7,204 nt of DNA from an uncultured Clostridiaceae bacterium (GTDB taxonomy: Bacteria; Bacillota; Clostridia; TANB77; CAG-508), in the NCBI GenBank assembly GCA_958417695.1, contig CATZDQ010000086.1:1-7204 (forward strand), given 5' to 3'. How positions within the stretch are numbered: position 1 is the first letter of the stretch; the number at the start of each line of letters is the position of its first letter. Under the pieces are notes generated by a model. That model saw nothing but the letters and a program-made list of their open reading frames with translations. It was not told the DNA's origin and made no database searches. Positions 6,176-7,204 of the stretch are shown here, piece after piece. Made by a program: the position numbers and the translations under genes.

Positions 6176-7135
6176 ATGGAATTAGAAAATTTGAAAGGGA
6201 AAGTGTTTACAATAAAAATAATAGGCAGTACAGAAAATGGGCAATATTTTATGGGACAGACCACACAAATAGAAGAACGAATTTATATAGAAAATACAGG
6301 AGATTTTTTTGAGGAAGAATTAATCGGAAATATAGAAAAGTGTGTGATAATAAATGTTAAGAAAAACCATTTAATAGGATTTTTATTAAGTAATCGAAAA
6401 TTTATAAATGATATGAAGAAAATTAAAAAGAAAATGGAAAAAGAAGCTATACCAGGCCTTCTAGGAGATATTTATTTATTAGAAAGATTGACAATAAACG
6501 GTGAAGTAATTGGTTTATATTTAGTAGAACAGGGAAATAGAAAGATATATTTTCTAGGAGAAGAAGAACTTGGTGTTTATACAGATTTGCCAAGAGAAGG
6601 ACAGATTATATGGAAACAAAATAGTATAGATAATAGATTGAAAGAACAAATTAGAGATGTTATTGCATCTATAGATGTCATAAAAAAAGAAGTATCTTTA
6701 AGAGAAGAACAAGACAAACAAAAGCATATTATAGAAAAAGAATTAGGAATAGAACAAGATAGACAAATTATAAGAATAGTGACCATTGATTTAGATGAAA
6801 AAATAAAAGAAAAGTCTAAAGATACAAAAACAATGCATAGACAAATACAAGAAAAAGCAATACAACAAAATATAGTAAAAAGAGAAACTCTAAAGGAAGA
6901 TATTACTATTAAGCAGCAATTAGATATAAACGATAAAGTAACAGATATAAAGAATCTAGGAAAGTTATTAGAAGATGAAAATAAACTGCCAAAACAAGAG
7001 GGAAAAAAATTTACAAAATTGGGTATTATAGAGTCAGATGAAAAAAATCAAATACAAAATCAGAAGGGTGAAAAAGTAAATACAACACGTTATTCTTTTG
7101 TAGCCATTGCGAGTGATGGAAGTGTTATGCCATGA
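6176..7135 (+). CDS. Unrecognised soluble charged protein with a helical, coiled-coil-like C-terminal half
   Basis: 319 residues. ATG 6176 follows AGGTGAT (6166-6172). I do not recognise the family. Residues about 1-145 alternate strands and helices (GKVFTIKII, IGLYLVEQGNRKIYFLG), suggesting a compact mixed domain. From about 150 to 300 it is rich in Lys, Glu, Gln and Ile, probably long helices or coiled coil with flexible parts. The last residues (TRYSFVAIASDG) look like a strand and turn. There is no signal peptide or membrane segment, so it is probably cytoplasmic unless exported by the adjacent machinery. It has its own promoter after the operon terminator, so it can be made independently of the putative transfer genes. 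It could be an accessory, regulatory or cargo protein, or a secreted substrate; nothing in the sequence decides. The frame stays open and coding-like after the TGA at 7133-7135, so the gene may be truncated or interrupted and originally run at least to 7204. Confidence 0.75.
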   Translation: MELENLKGKVFTIKIIGSTENGQYFMGQTTQIEERIYIENTGDFFEEELIGNIEKCVIINVKKNHLIGFLLSNRKFINDMKKIKKKMEKEAIPGLLGDIYLLERLTINGEVIGLYLVEQGNRKIYFLGEEELGVYTDLPREGQIIWKQNSIDNRLKEQIRDVIASIDVIKKEVSLREEQDKQKHIIEKELGIEQDRQIIRIVTIDLDEKIKEKSKDTKTMHRQIQEKAIQQNIVKRETLKEDITIKQQLDINDKVTDIKNLGKLLEDENKLPKQEGKKFTKLGIIESDEKNQIQNQKGEKVNTTRYSFVAIASDGSVMP

Positions 7136-7204
7136 GATTTGGAACAAGACCATGCAGAAGGAAATAATCCAAGAGATACGAATTACCAAGTTGAACAAAA
7201 TTGA
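7136..7204 (+). other. In-frame coding-like extension after the TGA stop
   Basis: In the same frame as the preceding gene, 22 sense codons follow TGA 7133-7135 before a second TGA at 7202-7204, the last three bases of the window. The translation starts DLEQDHAEGNNPRD and ends NYQVEQN. Third positions are A or T in 18 of 22 codons, as in the neighbouring genes. The competing open frame from 7134 has A or T at only 9 of 23. This stretch is probably the true or former C-terminus of the upstream protein, cut off by a nonsense change, readthrough stop or sequencing error. No separate start with a ribosome site is seen for it. Confidence 0.5.

Noticed and set aside
7133..7135. TGA read as Trp or Gly (alternative genetic code)
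   Set aside because: All Trp codons are TGG, Gly is normally encoded by GGN, and thousands of bases of coding sequence contain no other in-frame TGA; the frame then ends on another TGA.
7132..7167. ATGA-overlap start of a new gene at 7132 (MRFGTRPCRRK)
   Set aside because: It stops after 11 codons at TAA 7165-7167 and has no ribosome site at proper spacing.
7133..7175. Selenocysteine insertion at the TGA
   Set aside because: No convincing stem-loop of bacterial SECIS type follows the TGA; only a 3-4 base-pair helix could be drawn, and no redox motif surrounds the site.

Overview
The window is low-GC, strongly A/purine-rich on the + strand, and almost fully coding. Every gene is on the + strand. 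Arginine is written almost only as AGA, codon third positions are mostly A or T, and ribosome binding sites are strong AGGAGG/AGGTGG types. This points to a low-GC Gram-positive (Firmicutes) host, probably a Clostridia-like gut or uncultured lineage. Species cannot be named from the sequence. Tryptophan is TGG throughout and no long frame contains TGA, so the standard bacterial code applies.

Positions 1-6085 look like the distal part of one operon: four genes spaced 15, 15 and 25 bases apart, each with its own Shine-Dalgarno, closed by an intrinsic terminator at 6091-6119. In order they are: (1) the C-terminal part of a Gly-rich protein with 13-residue repeats and a glycine-zipper stretch, resembling the tail of VirB6/TrbL-type channel proteins; (2) a membrane-anchored protein with one NTF2/VirB8-like domain and a beta-rich C-terminal domain; (3) a 908-residue membrane-anchored cell-wall hydrolase carrying a SleB-type (Hydrolase_2) domain and a C-terminal NlpC/P60-CHAP-like cysteine peptidase; (4) a membrane-anchored protein with what look like three successive NTF2/VirB8-like repeats. 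An inner-membrane channel protein, VirB8/TcpC-like scaffold proteins and a two-domain peptidoglycan hydrolase together match the late part of a Gram-positive conjugative type IV secretion module, as in Tn916-like integrative elements or conjugative plasmids. The diagnostic ATPases (VirB4, the coupling protein) and the relaxase are not in the window, so this is inferred from gene content and order.

After the terminator, an extended -10 promoter (about 6141-6149) starts a second unit with one unrecognised soluble, highly charged, helical protein (6176-7135). Its frame stays open and coding-like for 22 codons beyond its TGA, up to a second TGA that ends exactly at the last base of the window. 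This suggests a nonsense mutation, stop readthrough, or a sequencing error.

The points most worth following are the SleB plus NlpC/P60 fusion, the apparent triple NTF2-like protein beside a second NTF2-like protein, the unknown gene after the terminator, and its interrupted 3' end. No RNA genes, insertion sequences, CRISPR arrays, attachment sites or replication origins were seen.
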